Shown: positions 1-7,874, numbered from the stretch's first letter. The stretch: DNA of 19,998 nt from TMED23 sp913054205 (GCA_046582495.1 JAYGEG010000105.1:1-19998), one strand, 5' to 3'. Translations and numbers: made by a program. The notes: generated by a model not told the origin, from the letters alone.

Positions 1-187
1 CTTCATCGATTGCGACAACGACTGTCGGCGAATTTAGAGGGTTCGGATTGGGCGCAAAGAACACTTGCCTCAGCCAATGAAGGCTATCCAAGGAAAGTCC
101 ATCCAGACGTTCGGTTAAAGGTGTCATTACGGCAGCGGTTGAGATGATCGCGGCTAACAAACCTGCAATGAGATTTTTCTTGATCAT
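1..187 (-). CDS. CHASE2-domain protein, N-terminal part (runs off window edge)
   Basis: The first 62 codons of a minus-strand gene begin with ATG at 187-185 and run off the left edge. The product starts with a short basic end (MIKKNL) and a hydrophobic stretch (about residues 7-22) that would act as a signal anchor. It then reads ...SPTVVVAIDE, the pattern that opens the extracellular CHASE2 sensor domain (hydrophobic strand followed by IDE). CHASE2 proteins usually continue into a membrane bundle and a cytoplasmic adenylate/guanylate cyclase, GGDEF or kinase domain; that part is not visible, so the output is unknown. Only 3 bp separate it from the stop of the FecR-like gene at 191, so the two are probably co-translated. 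FecR-like plus CHASE2-cyclase pairs are common in Proteobacteria. The domain call rests on a short segment. Confidence 0.6.
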   Translation of the reverse strand, partial: MIKKNLIAGLLAAIISTAAVMTPLTERLDGLSLDSLHWLRQVFFAPNPNPLNSPTVVVAIDE

Positions 188-190
188 GTA

Positions 191-850
191 TTAAAGGCGA
201 ATGAGTCTCTGTAAAAGTGAAATGCTCTTGTCTTCTGCCAAGGGATCGATAGAAAAAACAACATTTTTGTCGCCGGCGGATAGTCGATACAAACCGCTTG
301 GGATTAAGTGAATCCCTAGTTTGGCAAAATCGCTGACCGATCCTTGGACATTTATTGAAAGAGGTTTAGCCTTCTTATCAAGGCGCACAACTTTGAGGCC
401 CAAACTTTTTGATGTCAGGGAGACAAAGGGCATCGTGGCGTAAATGGTGATTTGAGATTTAGGTAATTTACTTTTCGCACCTGGTTTTGCGCGAAAAACA
501 GTAACCGCACTGCCGGATCCTTGAGCCATCATATTTTGGAGATTTCCGCCATCACATTCGACGCGCTCACGAGTGACTTTGCCGCCGGTGACTGTGCTTT
601 GTTTTAAGCCAATGGTGATATGACCGCCTTGAATGGTTTCGCGCACGCAACTTCTGAGATACCCCAAAATGACCCTATCCGATGCAACAACATCAATTGT
701 CCTGCCGGGGGCCAGGTAATCCATGAACTGAATTGATTTGGGCGCGCCGGATATATCTTCAACAATTGCGCTTGGCGCTTCGCCACCCCGGGCATGGGAG
801 CTGATTGCGATTGCTAGGATCGATAAAAATGCCGTTAAGCTACATTTCAT
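191..850 (-). CDS. Secreted FecR-like domain protein
   Basis: A 219-residue protein with a clear signal peptide: MKCSL, a hydrophobic core of about 15 residues, then a small-residue cleavage region near SSHA/RGGEA. The mature part starts APSAIVEDISG and carries a beta-rich segment (GRTIDVVASDRVILGYLRSC) typical of the FecR fold, which senses or binds a ligand in the periplasm. Two cysteines (in YLRSC and RVEC) could form a disulfide. The open frame extends back to 931, but I prefer the ATG at 850: it puts the signal peptide at the N terminus, has AGGCAG upstream, and sits about 30 nt below an extended -10 box. The stop lies 3 bp before the CHASE2 gene, suggesting that this protein feeds or modulates that sensor. 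The FecR call is by pattern and gene pairing, not a strong motif. Confidence 0.6.
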   Translation of the reverse strand: MKCSLTAFLSILAIAISSHARGGEAPSAIVEDISGAPKSIQFMDYLAPGRTIDVVASDRVILGYLRSCVRETIQGGHITIGLKQSTVTGGKVTRERVECDGGNLQNMMAQGSGSAVTVFRAKPGAKSKLPKSQITIYATMPFVSLTSKSLGLKVVRLDKKAKPLSINVQGSVSDFAKLGIHLIPSGLYRLSAGDKNVVFSIDPLAEDKSISLLQRLIRL

Positions 851-881
851 GATTCTGCCTATGCGTGTAATTCCTAAACCA

Positions 882-890
882 AGTATATCA
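882..890 (-). promoter_or_regulatory. Extended -10 promoter element for the FecR-like gene
   Basis: Reading on the minus strand gives TGATATACT, a TGn-TATACT extended -10 with one mismatch to TATAAT. No convincing -35 lies 16-18 bp upstream, as is usual for extended -10 promoters. It lies between the atp terminator and the gene, so the FecR/CHASE2 pair need not depend on atp read-through. Predicted transcription starts near 875 and gives a leader of about 25 nt. Confidence 0.4.
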
Positions 891-940
891 TGCATAAATG
901 GTGGTATGGCGGCAATAGAGAAGGTTTTCAATCACACCAC

Positions 941-970
941 AAAAAACGGCCCAGATAAATCCAAGGCCGT
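941..970 (-). terminator. Rho-independent terminator of the F0 operon
   Basis: On the minus strand, a perfect 6-bp GC-rich stem (ACGGCC / GGCCGT) with a 13-nt loop is followed by TTTTTT. It begins 31 nt after the atpF stop codon, which is the right place to end the atpI-B-E-F'-F transcript. The long loop makes it a moderate-strength terminator. Confidence 0.75.
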
Positions 971-1000
971 CATTTCAATCTCGATTTTGACAAATATTTA

Positions 1001-1534
1001 TTAATTAAGTATCTCCGATAATTCCTTAATTGCGCCGTCGATCAATTCATCGCCTTTGGCGTCTTTGGCATTTGCGATCAGCAGTTGGCGGGTGGCTTCT
1101 AAGGCGACGTCCGCAGTCATCGCCCGAACTTCTGCGGTTGCATCGATTTCAGCCTGAGCAATGCGGTCTATCGCGAGTTTCTCGCGCCGCTCCAAGGAAG
1201 CCTCTAGATCTTCAGTCATCCGATTTTTTAAGGCGAGAGCTTCATCGCGCGCTTGGCCGACAATATCTTCGGCTTCTTTTTCAGCGTCGCCAATTTTTCG
1301 TTTATAGGTCGCCAGGAGGTCTTGAGCTTCTTCGCGGAGTTTTGTGGCTTCTTCAATCGATGCTTCAATCTCATCGATTTTTTTATCCAAAGCCGCAGTT
1401 GCAAATTTCCATACCGGCTTGGCAAAAATCGACACGAAAATGACAAAAGAAACCGCCACCCAAAAAGTAGGACTGTCGTAAAATGCACTTTGGGAAACAC
1501 CTTCGGCTGATGCAGCATAGGCTGTCGATATCAT
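1001..1534 (-). CDS. atpF: ATP synthase F0 subunit b
   Basis: A 177-residue peripheral-stalk subunit that links the membrane a/c sector to F1. After a short N terminus there is one membrane segment (about residues 22-42, SPTFWVAVSFVIFVSIF) followed by a long, charged, heptad-like helix rich in E, K, A and R (KKIDEIEASIEEATKLREEA onward), the expected b-subunit architecture. It is the last gene of the F0 operon. Its ATG overlaps the atpF' stop by 4 bp (ATGA at 1534-1531), with AAGGGGA upstream inside atpF'. A terminator follows 31 nt after the stop. Having two different b-type genes side by side is typical of alphaproteobacteria and phototrophs, where b and b' form a heterodimer. Assigning b rather than b' to this copy rests on gene order and its longer N terminus. 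Confidence 0.95.
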   Translation of the reverse strand: MISTAYAASAEGVSQSAFYDSPTFWVAVSFVIFVSIFAKPVWKFATAALDKKIDEIEASIEEATKLREEAQDLLATYKRKIGDAEKEAEDIVGQARDEALALKNRMTEDLEASLERREKLAIDRIAQAEIDATAEVRAMTADVALEATRQLLIANAKDAKGDELIDGAIKELSEILN

Positions 1535-2037
1535 TTGGCGGTCCCCTTCCCGGATGCTTCCAAGGCCGCGGCAATCGCCAATTGAACGGCATCGTCACCG
1601 GGTACAACACCAATTAAGCGCTCTGTTGCGACAGAGGCCACACTTTCAGCAGCCTCTCGAATGCCAGAAACGGCCGCTTCTTTAGCCTCAGAAATACGTT
1701 CTTCTGCAGCTTTGATTTCCCCGCTTAAACGTGAGCCGAGTTCCTCATGGCGGCGCGCCGATTCGTCCGACATTTCCTGCGTCGCTTCGTAGATGGCCGT
1801 ACGAGCCTGCTCACGCGCGTCAGCCAATGATTTATCATAAGCCTCAGCGTCGGCAGTTGCCTCATTTCTGAGATTTTGGGCAGCATTTAGATTGTCGTCA
1901 ATTCTAGCTTGCCGCTGTTCCAAAATGTTGCCGATCCGCGGCAACGCCACTTTGGCCATCAATACATAGAGAATAATAAATGTAATGAAGAGCCAAATAA
2001 TTTGCGGCGAAAAGGTGGTGATGTCTAATTGTGGCAT
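1531..2037 (-). CDS. atpF': ATP synthase F0 subunit b'
   Basis: A 168-residue second stator subunit (also called AtpG or AtpX in some genomes). It has an N-terminal membrane helix (about residues 10-32, SPQIIWLFITFIILYVLMAK) followed by a long amphipathic helix (RQARIDDNLNAAQNLRNEA...) and an Ala-rich C terminus. It would pair with AtpF to form the peripheral stalk. It lies between atpE (49-bp gap) and atpF (4-bp overlap). The Shine-Dalgarno before ATG 2037 is poor, so its translation may depend on flow from the upstream genes. PQLDITTFSPQIIWL near the N terminus resembles other alphaproteobacterial b' proteins. Confidence 0.93.
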   Translation of the reverse strand: MPQLDITTFSPQIIWLFITFIILYVLMAKVALPRIGNILEQRQARIDDNLNAAQNLRNEATADAEAYDKSLADAREQARTAIYEATQEMSDESARRHEELGSRLSGEIKAAEERISEAKEAAVSGIREAAESVASVATERLIGVVPGDDAVQLAIAAALEASGKGTAK

Positions 2038-2086
2038 ATGTGTACAGTCTGTCGGTTAAGCAATTGCGTTGTGCGAATTGTCGATA

Positions 2087-2311
2087 TTAACCAAAGAGAA
2101 TCAACAACGCGATGGCGAGTGCGAAAATAGCCAAAGCTTCAACCAGGGCAAATGAAACCCAAGCTGTTGTTGTAACCGCATCAGCGGCACCTGGATTGCG
2201 ACCCACCGTGCTGATCAAAGCTGCCCAGATAAGTCCGATACCAATGCCAGGTCCGATAAAACCCAATGTGGCCAAGCCGGCACCAATCATTTTTGCTGCA
2301 TCTAATTCCAT
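2087..2311 (-). CDS. atpE: ATP synthase F0 subunit c (proteolipid)
   Basis: A 74-residue hairpin of two membrane helices that forms the rotor ring. Helix 1 carries the glycine-rich packing motif (GPGIGIG, residues 20-26). The polar loop is GRNP (37-40), where most relatives have ARNP or RNP after a different residue. Helix 2 contains the ion-binding carboxylate Glu58 (FALVEALAIF). The residue after Glu58 is Ala, and the Ser/Thr pair of Na+-binding rings is missing, so a proton ring is expected. The ATG at 2311 has a strong AAGGAAG site 7 nt upstream, in line with the high expression needed for a 10-15-copy subunit. Gaps on each side are 29 bp (atpB) and 49 bp (atpF'). Confidence 0.96.
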   Translation of the reverse strand: MELDAAKMIGAGLATLGFIGPGIGIGLIWAALISTVGRNPGAADAVTTTAWVSFALVEALAIFALAIALLILFG

Positions 2312-2340
2312 TTTATAACTTCCTTTTGTTTGAACTCTAA

Positions 2341-3072
2341 TTAATGCATGTGAATTGCATCGTTGATGTAAATGCAGGTCAATATTGTGAAAATGTAAGC
2401 CTGCAAAAATGCGATAAGAAACTCTAAACCCATAACGCCAACCAAACCGGCAATTGGCACAACACCGAATATGCCAAGCGGGACGACAAATCCGCCGATC
2501 ACTTTCAGCAATGTATGGCCTGCCATCATATTGGCAAACAACCGAACACTCAGGCTGAACGGACGGGTGAAATAAGAAATGACTTCAATAGCGACCATCA
2601 GCGGCGCTAGAACAATTGGCACGCCAGCTGGTAAAAAGAATGAAAAGAAATGAAAGCCATGTTTGATGAAGGCGATGATCGTGACCATAAAAAATATGAC
2701 CAGCGCCATGGCCAGCGTAACGGCGATATGGCTGGTAAAAGTAAAGGTATAAGGGATCATGCCAATTAAATTGCCAAACAGGACAAACATGAAAATAGAG
2801 AAAACGAACGGAAAATAGGGCCGGCCTTCTTTGCCAATATTGTCACTCACCATTTTGGCGATAAACTGATAGGACAATTCAGCAAGCAATTGCCATCGCC
2901 CAGGAACCCCGGCACGCGGACGAACGGCAAATACCATCAGCGCGGTGGCAGCGATTACGGCCAAAAGCATAAACGCAGATGAATTGGTAAAGGAGGCATC
3001 AAAATCACCGATTTTGATGGGAATCCAGGTTTGGATAACAAATTGTTCCAGCGGATTATACGCTTCAGCCAC
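2341..3072 (-). CDS. atpB: ATP synthase F0 subunit a
   Basis: A 243-residue polytopic membrane protein that forms the two proton half-channels against the c-ring. The diagnostic stretch is SLSVRLFANMMAGH (residues 173-186) with the essential Arg177; the following LLKVIGGF and the C-terminal FLQAYIFTILTCIYINDA segment are also family-typical. About five or six hydrophobic segments can be seen. The start is GTG at 3072: the only nearby ATG (3079) opens a 4-codon frame that stops at once, while AAAAGG lies about 9 nt before the GTG. atpI ends 23 bp upstream. Length and N terminus (AEAYNPLEQFVIQ) fit alphaproteobacterial homologs. Confidence 0.96.
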   Translation of the reverse strand: MAEAYNPLEQFVIQTWIPIKIGDFDASFTNSSAFMLLAVIAATALMVFAVRPRAGVPGRWQLLAELSYQFIAKMVSDNIGKEGRPYFPFVFSIFMFVLFGNLIGMIPYTFTFTSHIAVTLAMALVIFFMVTIIAFIKHGFHFFSFFLPAGVPIVLAPLMVAIEVISYFTRPFSLSVRLFANMMAGHTLLKVIGGFVVPLGIFGVVPIAGLVGVMGLEFLIAFLQAYIFTILTCIYINDAIHMH

Positions 3073-3095
3073 CGTTCATCACCTTTTGATACTTC

Positions 3096-3464
3096 CTATT
3101 CCGTTTCCTTGGTCTCAGACTGTTTGTCGCGGTCGAAACCAACTTTATAACCTTGACCACTGGTGAGCCGGAAAATATTCCATAAACCAGCGGCATTTCC
3201 TAAAAACAAAAACCCAATAAAAAACCAAGGTTTGGTTTCCAACCAGGTATCAATTAAAAAACCTATTCCACCACCAACGGCAATTGCGACAATGAGCTCA
3301 GTGCCAATGCGCATGGCTTTGCCTTTTCCGCTTTCAGGTAGTCCCGTCTTTCCGCCTTGATTGACCCCGGCGCTTAGATCACGCGCTCGCTGTAATCGTT
3401 TATCAAAGTCCTTTTGATCACCATTTTGATCGTTAGGGACTTGCGGATTTTTATCCTCGCTCAT
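3096..3464 (-). CDS. atpI: F0F1 ATP synthase assembly protein AtpI
   Basis: A 122-residue small membrane protein, first gene of the F0 operon. A polar, Asp/Gln/Lys-rich N-terminal half (residues 1-50) precedes two hydrophobic segments (about 52-72, GTELIVAIAVGGGIGFLIDT, and 79-100, PWFFIGFLFLGNAAG), with the AtpI/AtpZ-family signature of a Gly-rich turn followed by D and a W. AtpI is thought to help assemble the c-ring or handle Mg2+; it is not a structural subunit. ATG 3464 has no good Shine-Dalgarno directly upstream. A 5-codon frame (ATG 3478, product MGILR) ends in a TGA that overlaps the atpI ATG, so coupled re-initiation is possible. An AAAGGAG at 3515-3509 lies too far away to serve this start. 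Confidence 0.88.
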   Translation of the reverse strand: MSEDKNPQVPNDQNGDQKDFDKRLQRARDLSAGVNQGGKTGLPESGKGKAMRIGTELIVAIAVGGGIGFLIDTWLETKPWFFIGFLFLGNAAGLWNIFRLTSGQGYKVGFDRDKQSETKETE

Positions 3465-3547
3465 CGCAGGATGCCCATTTTTGGATTGCTCGGGCAGACG
3501 ACAGAAAACTCCTTTAAGACGAAGGTTCGCCAGTGGATTCGGATCGG

Positions 3548-3576
3548 AACATATCTTTCGGATAGGGCAGTGTCAA
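3548..3576 (-). promoter_or_regulatory. Sigma70-type promoter of the F0 operon
   Basis: On the minus strand, a perfect -35 hexamer TTGACA (3576-3571) is followed by a 17-bp spacer and the -10 TATGTT (3553-3548, four of six). Transcription should start near 3541, giving a leader of about 77 nt before atpI. It lies in the 180-bp gap after smc. No Rho-independent terminator is visible after smc, so some read-through from smc into atp is also possible. Confidence 0.7.
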
Positions 3577-3644
3577 GATTCAATCCCACCGAATACGAGT
3601 GCGATAAGGTATTGAATCAATTGAATAATTTTGGGAAATATCAG

Positions 3645-6600
3645 CTAAGCAATATCCCGCAACTCAATCGCTTCACCTAAGTCGACCGATACGAGCTGAG
3701 AAACACCTTGTTCGCCCATGGTTACGCCAAATAGGCGGTCCATTCGAGCCATTGTCATGCGGTGGTGGGTGATCACCAAGAAGCGAGTTGAGAGATTATG
3801 TGCCATTTCATCAACCATTGTGCAGAAGCGGTCGACATTGGCGTCATCAAGAGGCGCATCGACCTCATCCAGCACACAAATTGGCGCTGGATTGGTCAAG
3901 AATACTGCAAACAATAAGGATAGTGCGGTGAGCGCCTGTTCGCCACCTGAAAGTAATGAGAGAACCTGCAGGCGTTTGCCAGGCGGGCTTGCCATAATTT
4001 CAAGACCGGCCTCCAGTGGATCATCAGATTCGACGAGTTCCAAATGGGCGCGACCACCACCAAACAGACGAACAAAAAGTTCCTGGAAGTGTTTGTCGAC
4101 TTCTTCGAAGGATTGCACGAGGCGTTGGCGGCCTTCGCGGTTTAGCTCATTGATGCCGCGGCGTAACTTGTCGATGGCTTTGATCAAGTCTTCGCGCTCG
4201 GTCGTCAGGGTTTCAATTTGCTCGCCGAGTTCCTGCGCCTCGACTTCTGCGCGAAGGTTTACCGGTCCCATGTTTTCGCGCTCTCGGAGGAGGCGCTCAA
4301 CACGTTTTTCGGCGGCTTCCAATTCCGGCATTTCAGCATCTTCGGCAATACCGGAGAGCTCGCGAAGTGCACCCGGTCCGCAATTGAGGCGGTCTTCCAT
4401 GCGTTCAATGAGGGCTTCGGAGGCCTGCTCAGCCTGCTCAACCGCAGCTTCCGCGCGTACGCGTTTTTCCCGAACGGCCGCTAATTTGGCTTCGGTCTCT
4501 CGGAGCTCGCGATCCGCATCGGCCAGTTTGGTCTCGGCGACTGCCAATCGATCAGCAGCATCTTTGCGTTTTTCTTCAGCTTCATCGACTTTATCGAGAA
4601 TGTCCTGATGCCGGCGCTTTATTTCTTCCGGTTGTTGAGCCAGTCGCTCGCGTTCGGTTTCCAAAGATTGTTTGCGCTCGCCGAGTTCTTCTAGCTGTTT
4701 GGCCGCCCCATCCTTGCGATTATTCCAATTTGTCATTTGGCTGGCGATAGCAAGGAGGCGATTGCGGCGTTCTTCTGCCTGGTTTCTCAATGTGTCAAAA
4801 GCTGATTGCGCTTCGACAAGTTCGCCGCGCTTTTCACCAACGACGGCGCGGAGACTGTCAACTTCCCGGCGGCCCTCTTCGGCGTCTGCCAAAGTACTTT
4901 CGGCTTCAGCAACATCCTTTAGACCGCTTTCAGCTTCTTCCAGATCGGCGGCGACACGGTAGGCTGTGTCTTTCCGAGCCGAAAGCTTTGAGGAGTTTTC
5001 CGTGGTTTGGCGTTGAATTTGGGCCATTTCGGCTTGCGCCGTTTCACGCGTAGATTCCGCTTCACGCACCGAAGCGCGGCTCTTTTGTTCATTTTGCGTG
5101 GTTGTCTCAACGGCTTGGCGTGCGTTTTCGACATTGGTCTCTGCAGAACGGGCGGCAGATTGAGCGCTTTCCAAACTTTCGCGCGTTTCTGCGAGACGGT
5201 TACGTTGTTGCAATCGAATGGCCGCTGAGGAAGGTGCTTCGGCGGCTGAGGTAAATCCATCCCAGCGCCAGAACGCCCCATCCCGGCTGACCAGCCGCTG
5301 ACCTTGTTTTAAATGAGACAATAGGCGCCAGCCGGTATCACTATCCGCAACGACGCCAATTTGCGAAAGCCGAGCGATCAAAGCATCCGGGCCGTTAACA
5401 AAATTACTCAATGGCTCAGCGCCCATTGGCAAGCTGGGTTGATCGCCGTTTGAGGCAAGGTGCCGCCAATGGATAGGGGCAGCCTCATCAGTCGCAGCGC
5501 TGAGATCATCACCGAGGGCAGTGCCAAGCGCACCTTCGAGGCCCGGCTCAACTGTAACTGCATCGATGAGCGGCGGCCAGAGATCCGGATCACCTGTTTC
5601 AAGAAGTTCCGCCAATGCGTTCGCCTCGGCTTCAAGTTTGGTCGCTTTTGCGAGCGTTTCTTGAGACTGAGTTTGCGTTTCGGTCAATTTGCGCGTCGCT
5701 TCGATGCGCGCTTGCTCGGCAGCTTCTACTTTGGTTCGGGATTGATCCAAATTTTCGGCGGCGGCGGTAACCTTGGCTTCGGCGGCGGCAACGGCTTCGC
5801 GGTCAATGGCCTCTTCTTCAAGTTTGGCGATTTCCGCGGTTAGTTCTTCATTGCTGGCGCGAAGGCGTTGGGCCCGTGTTTCAAGCTCTGACCGGCGGCG
5901 CACAAGATCATTGCGTTGGGCTTCTTGGGCTGCCACCCGCTCGGTTAATTCACTGAGGTGATTTTCCTGGGCATCGTAATCTGTTTTAACGCCGGTTAAT
6001 TTTTCGCCGGCTTCACTGATGGCAGCTTCCTGATCATCTTCGATGCTTGTGATGCGTTCGTTTTCTTCTTCCAGACTGCGGATTGCGGCATTTGCATCGG
6101 CGGCGAGATTGCGTTCGCGCTCCATATCCTGGGTAACTTGCTCAAGCCGGGTTTCGCAGTCTTCTTGGGCCGCTGCGAGACGAGATTTTTCCTCTTCTAG
6201 GCTTTCCCGGGCCAATGTCAGACGTTGGAGGGCAGCTGCAGCGGCGGCTTCACTTTCGCGAAGTTTCGGCAATTGGCTTGAAGCCTCGGCTTGGGCCACG
6301 GAAGCGCCAGACGCAACGCTGGTCATTTCCGTGACTGCAGTTTCGGCTTCGCTCAGCAGTTCTTTGCTTTGCTCCATTTCAACAGATATTGCAGTCCAAC
6401 GGATTAGGAATAAAATTGCTTCGGCTTTGCGAATATGATCGTTGAGATTGCGATAGCGTGTCGCTTGGCGGACTTGTTTGCGCAGTGACAGCATCTGCGC
6501 TTCCAGGGTCACCATAATATCATCGAGGCGTTCCAGATTGGTTTCGGCACCGCGCAGCCTGAGTTCCGCTTCGTGCCGCCGCGAATGAAGCCCTGAAATG

Positions 6601-7106
6601 CCGGCAGCTTCTTCGAGCAGTTTACGGCGTTGGGCCGGCTTTGCCGAAACGACTTCACCAATCTGGCCTTGGCTCACCAAAGCTGTTGAGCGCGCGCCAC
6701 TGGCGGCGTCGGCAAATAGTAAATGAACATCACGGGCACGGACTTCTTTTGAGTTGACCCGGTAAGTCGAGCCTTTTTCCCGTTCTATTTTACGCGAGAC
6801 TTCGAGGTCATCGGTTTCGTTAAACTGCGCCGGTGCTTGGCGTTCAGAATTGTCGAGGGCGAGCGCTACTTCGGCGTTATTACGTGCCGGGCGATTGCGC
6901 GAACCAGCAAATATAACATCATCCATTTCGTTGCCGCGCATTTGCTTGGCTGATGTTTCACCCATCACCCATTTTAAGGCCTCGACAAGATTGGATTTGC
7001 CGCAACCATTGGGGCCGACAACGCCTGTCATCCCCGGCTTAATTTCCAATTCAGTCGGATCGACAAAAGACTTAAATCCGGTGAGTCGAAGTTTAGAAAA
7101 CTGCAC
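3645..7106 (-). CDS. smc: Chromosome segregation ATPase SMC
   Basis: A 1153-residue structural-maintenance-of-chromosomes protein that, with ScpA/ScpB, compacts and separates newly replicated DNA. The N-terminal ATPase half carries Walker A GPNGCGKS (residues 31-38). Two long coiled-coil arms (about 165-500 and 635-940, rich in E, A, R, Q) flank a globular hinge (about 505-632, ETGDPDLWPPLIDAV onward). The C-terminal half has the ABC signature LSGGEQ (1052-1057), Walker B with D-loop (ICVLDEVDAPLDDAN, about 1076-1090) and the switch His in VITHH. The start is GTG at 7106, which yields the canonical MQFSKLRLTGFKSF; an upstream ATG is out of frame. AAGGGGG lies 11 nt upstream. It follows dsbA by 35 bp on the same strand. 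Length and order are normal for alphaproteobacteria. Confidence 0.97.
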   Translation of the reverse strand: MQFSKLRLTGFKSFVDPTELEIKPGMTGVVGPNGCGKSNLVEALKWVMGETSAKQMRGNEMDDVIFAGSRNRPARNNAEVALALDNSERQAPAQFNETDDLEVSRKIEREKGSTYRVNSKEVRARDVHLLFADAASGARSTALVSQGQIGEVVSAKPAQRRKLLEEAAGISGLHSRRHEAELRLRGAETNLERLDDIMVTLEAQMLSLRKQVRQATRYRNLNDHIRKAEAILFLIRWTAISVEMEQSKELLSEAETAVTEMTSVASGASVAQAEASSQLPKLRESEAAAAAALQRLTLARESLEEEKSRLAAAQEDCETRLEQVTQDMERERNLAADANAAIRSLEEENERITSIEDDQEAAISEAGEKLTGVKTDYDAQENHLSELTERVAAQEAQRNDLVRRRSELETRAQRLRASNEELTAEIAKLEEEAIDREAVAAAEAKVTAAAENLDQSRTKVEAAEQARIEATRKLTETQTQSQETLAKATKLEAEANALAELLETGDPDLWPPLIDAVTVEPGLEGALGTALGDDLSAATDEAAPIHWRHLASNGDQPSLPMGAEPLSNFVNGPDALIARLSQIGVVADSDTGWRLLSHLKQGQRLVSRDGAFWRWDGFTSAAEAPSSAAIRLQQRNRLAETRESLESAQSAARSAETNVENARQAVETTTQNEQKSRASVREAESTRETAQAEMAQIQRQTTENSSKLSARKDTAYRVAADLEEAESGLKDVAEAESTLADAEEGRREVDSLRAVVGEKRGELVEAQSAFDTLRNQAEERRNRLLAIASQMTNWNNRKDGAAKQLEELGERKQSLETERERLAQQPEEIKRRHQDILDKVDEAEEKRKDAADRLAVAETKLADADRELRETEAKLAAVREKRVRAEAAVEQAEQASEALIERMEDRLNCGPGALRELSGIAEDAEMPELEAAEKRVERLLRERENMGPVNLRAEVEAQELGEQIETLTTEREDLIKAIDKLRRGINELNREGRQRLVQSFEEVDKHFQELFVRLFGGGRAHLELVESDDPLEAGLEIMASPPGKRLQVLSLLSGGEQALTALSLLFAVFLTNPAPICVLDEVDAPLDDANVDRFCTMVDEMAHNLSTRFLVITHHRMTMARMDRLFGVTMGEQGVSQLVSVDLGEAIELRDIA

Positions 7107-7141
7107 GGGTTACCATGCCCCCTTACACAAATTACTCTTAT

Positions 7142-7816
7142 TTACTTTTTGGCTTTTGCCAGTTCAGCATCAAGAACTTCACGTAACTTCTCGATTGTTG
7201 CTTGACCCTCGAAAGTCTTCCCGTTGACAATAATTGTCGGTGTTGCTTGTACTTTGAATTTTTTATCGCCATCGTTACGTATTTTCATCACGCCATCGAA
7301 GACTGCTTTGTTGCTGACGCAGGCCTGATAGGTTTCTTTTGAGATTCCGGCAAGTAAGCCGATCTGCGATAACGCAGCCGCCGGGTCCGCAACGCGCGCC
7401 CAATTTTGTTGGGTTTTTAAAATTATGTCGACAACCGGAAAATAGCGTTCTTTCGGAGCGCATCTCGCCATCATCGCGGCACGGAAGGCCAATCTATCCA
7501 ACGGAAAATCCCGAAAAATGAATTTTACTTTGCCAGTTTCGATGTATTCTTTCTTGAGAGCTGGGTAGGGTCCCGCATGAAAGGCGGCACAATGCGGACA
7601 GGTCATCGACGCATATTCGATGACGGTTACCGGCGCATCCGCCTTGCCCAGCACGCGCTCTGATAAAATTTCATTTATCGGCGGGAGGGAGGCTTTCGAT
7701 GCTGCTTTTTGCGCATAGGCGCCATTTGAGGCAAGGCCGATCAAAGCAATAGCCACCAAAACAGCGGAAATTCCACATATTTTATATATTGTTCTCATTA
7801 CTACATGTTCGGGCAA
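7142..7816 (-). CDS. DsbA-family periplasmic thiol oxidoreductase
   Basis: A 224-residue thioredoxin-fold protein. An N-terminal export segment (about residues 7-36, hydrophobic core ISAVLVAIALIGLA, likely cleavage after GAYA) places it in the periplasm. The active site is CPHC (73-76, YASMTCPHCAAFH), the classic DsbA pair, and a cis-Pro loop is seen in QATPTIIVNG. It should oxidise thiols or act as a DsbA/BdbD-like disulfide donor; I leave the symbol blank because paralogues differ in role. The start is the TTG at 7816: AGGAGG sits 5 nt upstream, whereas the in-frame ATG (7798) is 23 nt away from it. It is transcribed toward smc, 35 bp downstream, in the gene order common in alphaproteobacteria. 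Confidence 0.9.
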   Translation of the reverse strand: MPEHVVMRTIYKICGISAVLVAIALIGLASNGAYAQKAASKASLPPINEILSERVLGKADAPVTVIEYASMTCPHCAAFHAGPYPALKKEYIETGKVKFIFRDFPLDRLAFRAAMMARCAPKERYFPVVDIILKTQQNWARVADPAAALSQIGLLAGISKETYQACVSNKAVFDGVMKIRNDGDKKFKVQATPTIIVNGKTFEGQATIEKLREVLDAELAKAKK

Positions 7817-7830
7817 AACTGCCTCCTAAC
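7817..7830 (-). promoter_or_regulatory. Ribosome-binding site that fixes a TTG start for dsbA
   Basis: The minus strand reads GTTAGGAGGCAGTT then TTG. The full AGGAGG core is 5 nt from TTG 7816. No ATG in this frame lies within normal range, so the site supports the rarer start codon. Confidence 0.7.
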
Positions 7831-7845
7831 CACTAGATGTTGATA

Positions 7846-7874
7846 AATATAAATGGCGTAATGCCACTCGACAA
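7846..7874 (-). promoter_or_regulatory. Sigma70-type promoter of dsbA
   Basis: On the minus strand, TTGTCG (7874-7869, four of six) and TATATT (7851-7846, five of six) are separated by 17 bp. The predicted start near 7840 leaves a leader of about 24 nt containing the AGGAGG site. The spacer holds a small inverted repeat, TGGC-N5-GCCA, that could bind a regulator. A DnaA-box-like 9-mer (7846-7838) overlaps the end of the -10 and the start site. Confidence 0.5.

Noticed and set aside
738..1004. 88-residue plus-strand frame across the FecR-like gene start and atp terminator
   Set aside because: Antisense to better-supported genes, crosses the terminator, no family-like composition.
2061..2080. 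CAATT / AATTG inverted repeat between atpE and atpF'
   Set aside because: Only 5 AT-rich pairs and no T-run; too weak to call an mRNA-stabilising hairpin or terminator.
3612..3635. AT-rich overlapping palindromes (TTGAATCAA, TCAATTGA) after smc
   Set aside because: No GC stem and no T-run, so not a terminator; short AT palindromes arise easily in such sequence.
3414..3680. 88-residue plus-strand frame over the atpI start and the atp promoter
   Set aside because: Runs antisense through the promoter and smc end; no Shine-Dalgarno and no recognisable protein.
3718..6438. Several long plus-strand frames inside smc (up to 296 residues, rich in Ser/Arg)
   Set aside because: Typical antisense shadows of a coiled-coil gene rich in GAA/GCG codons; smc is intact on the other strand.
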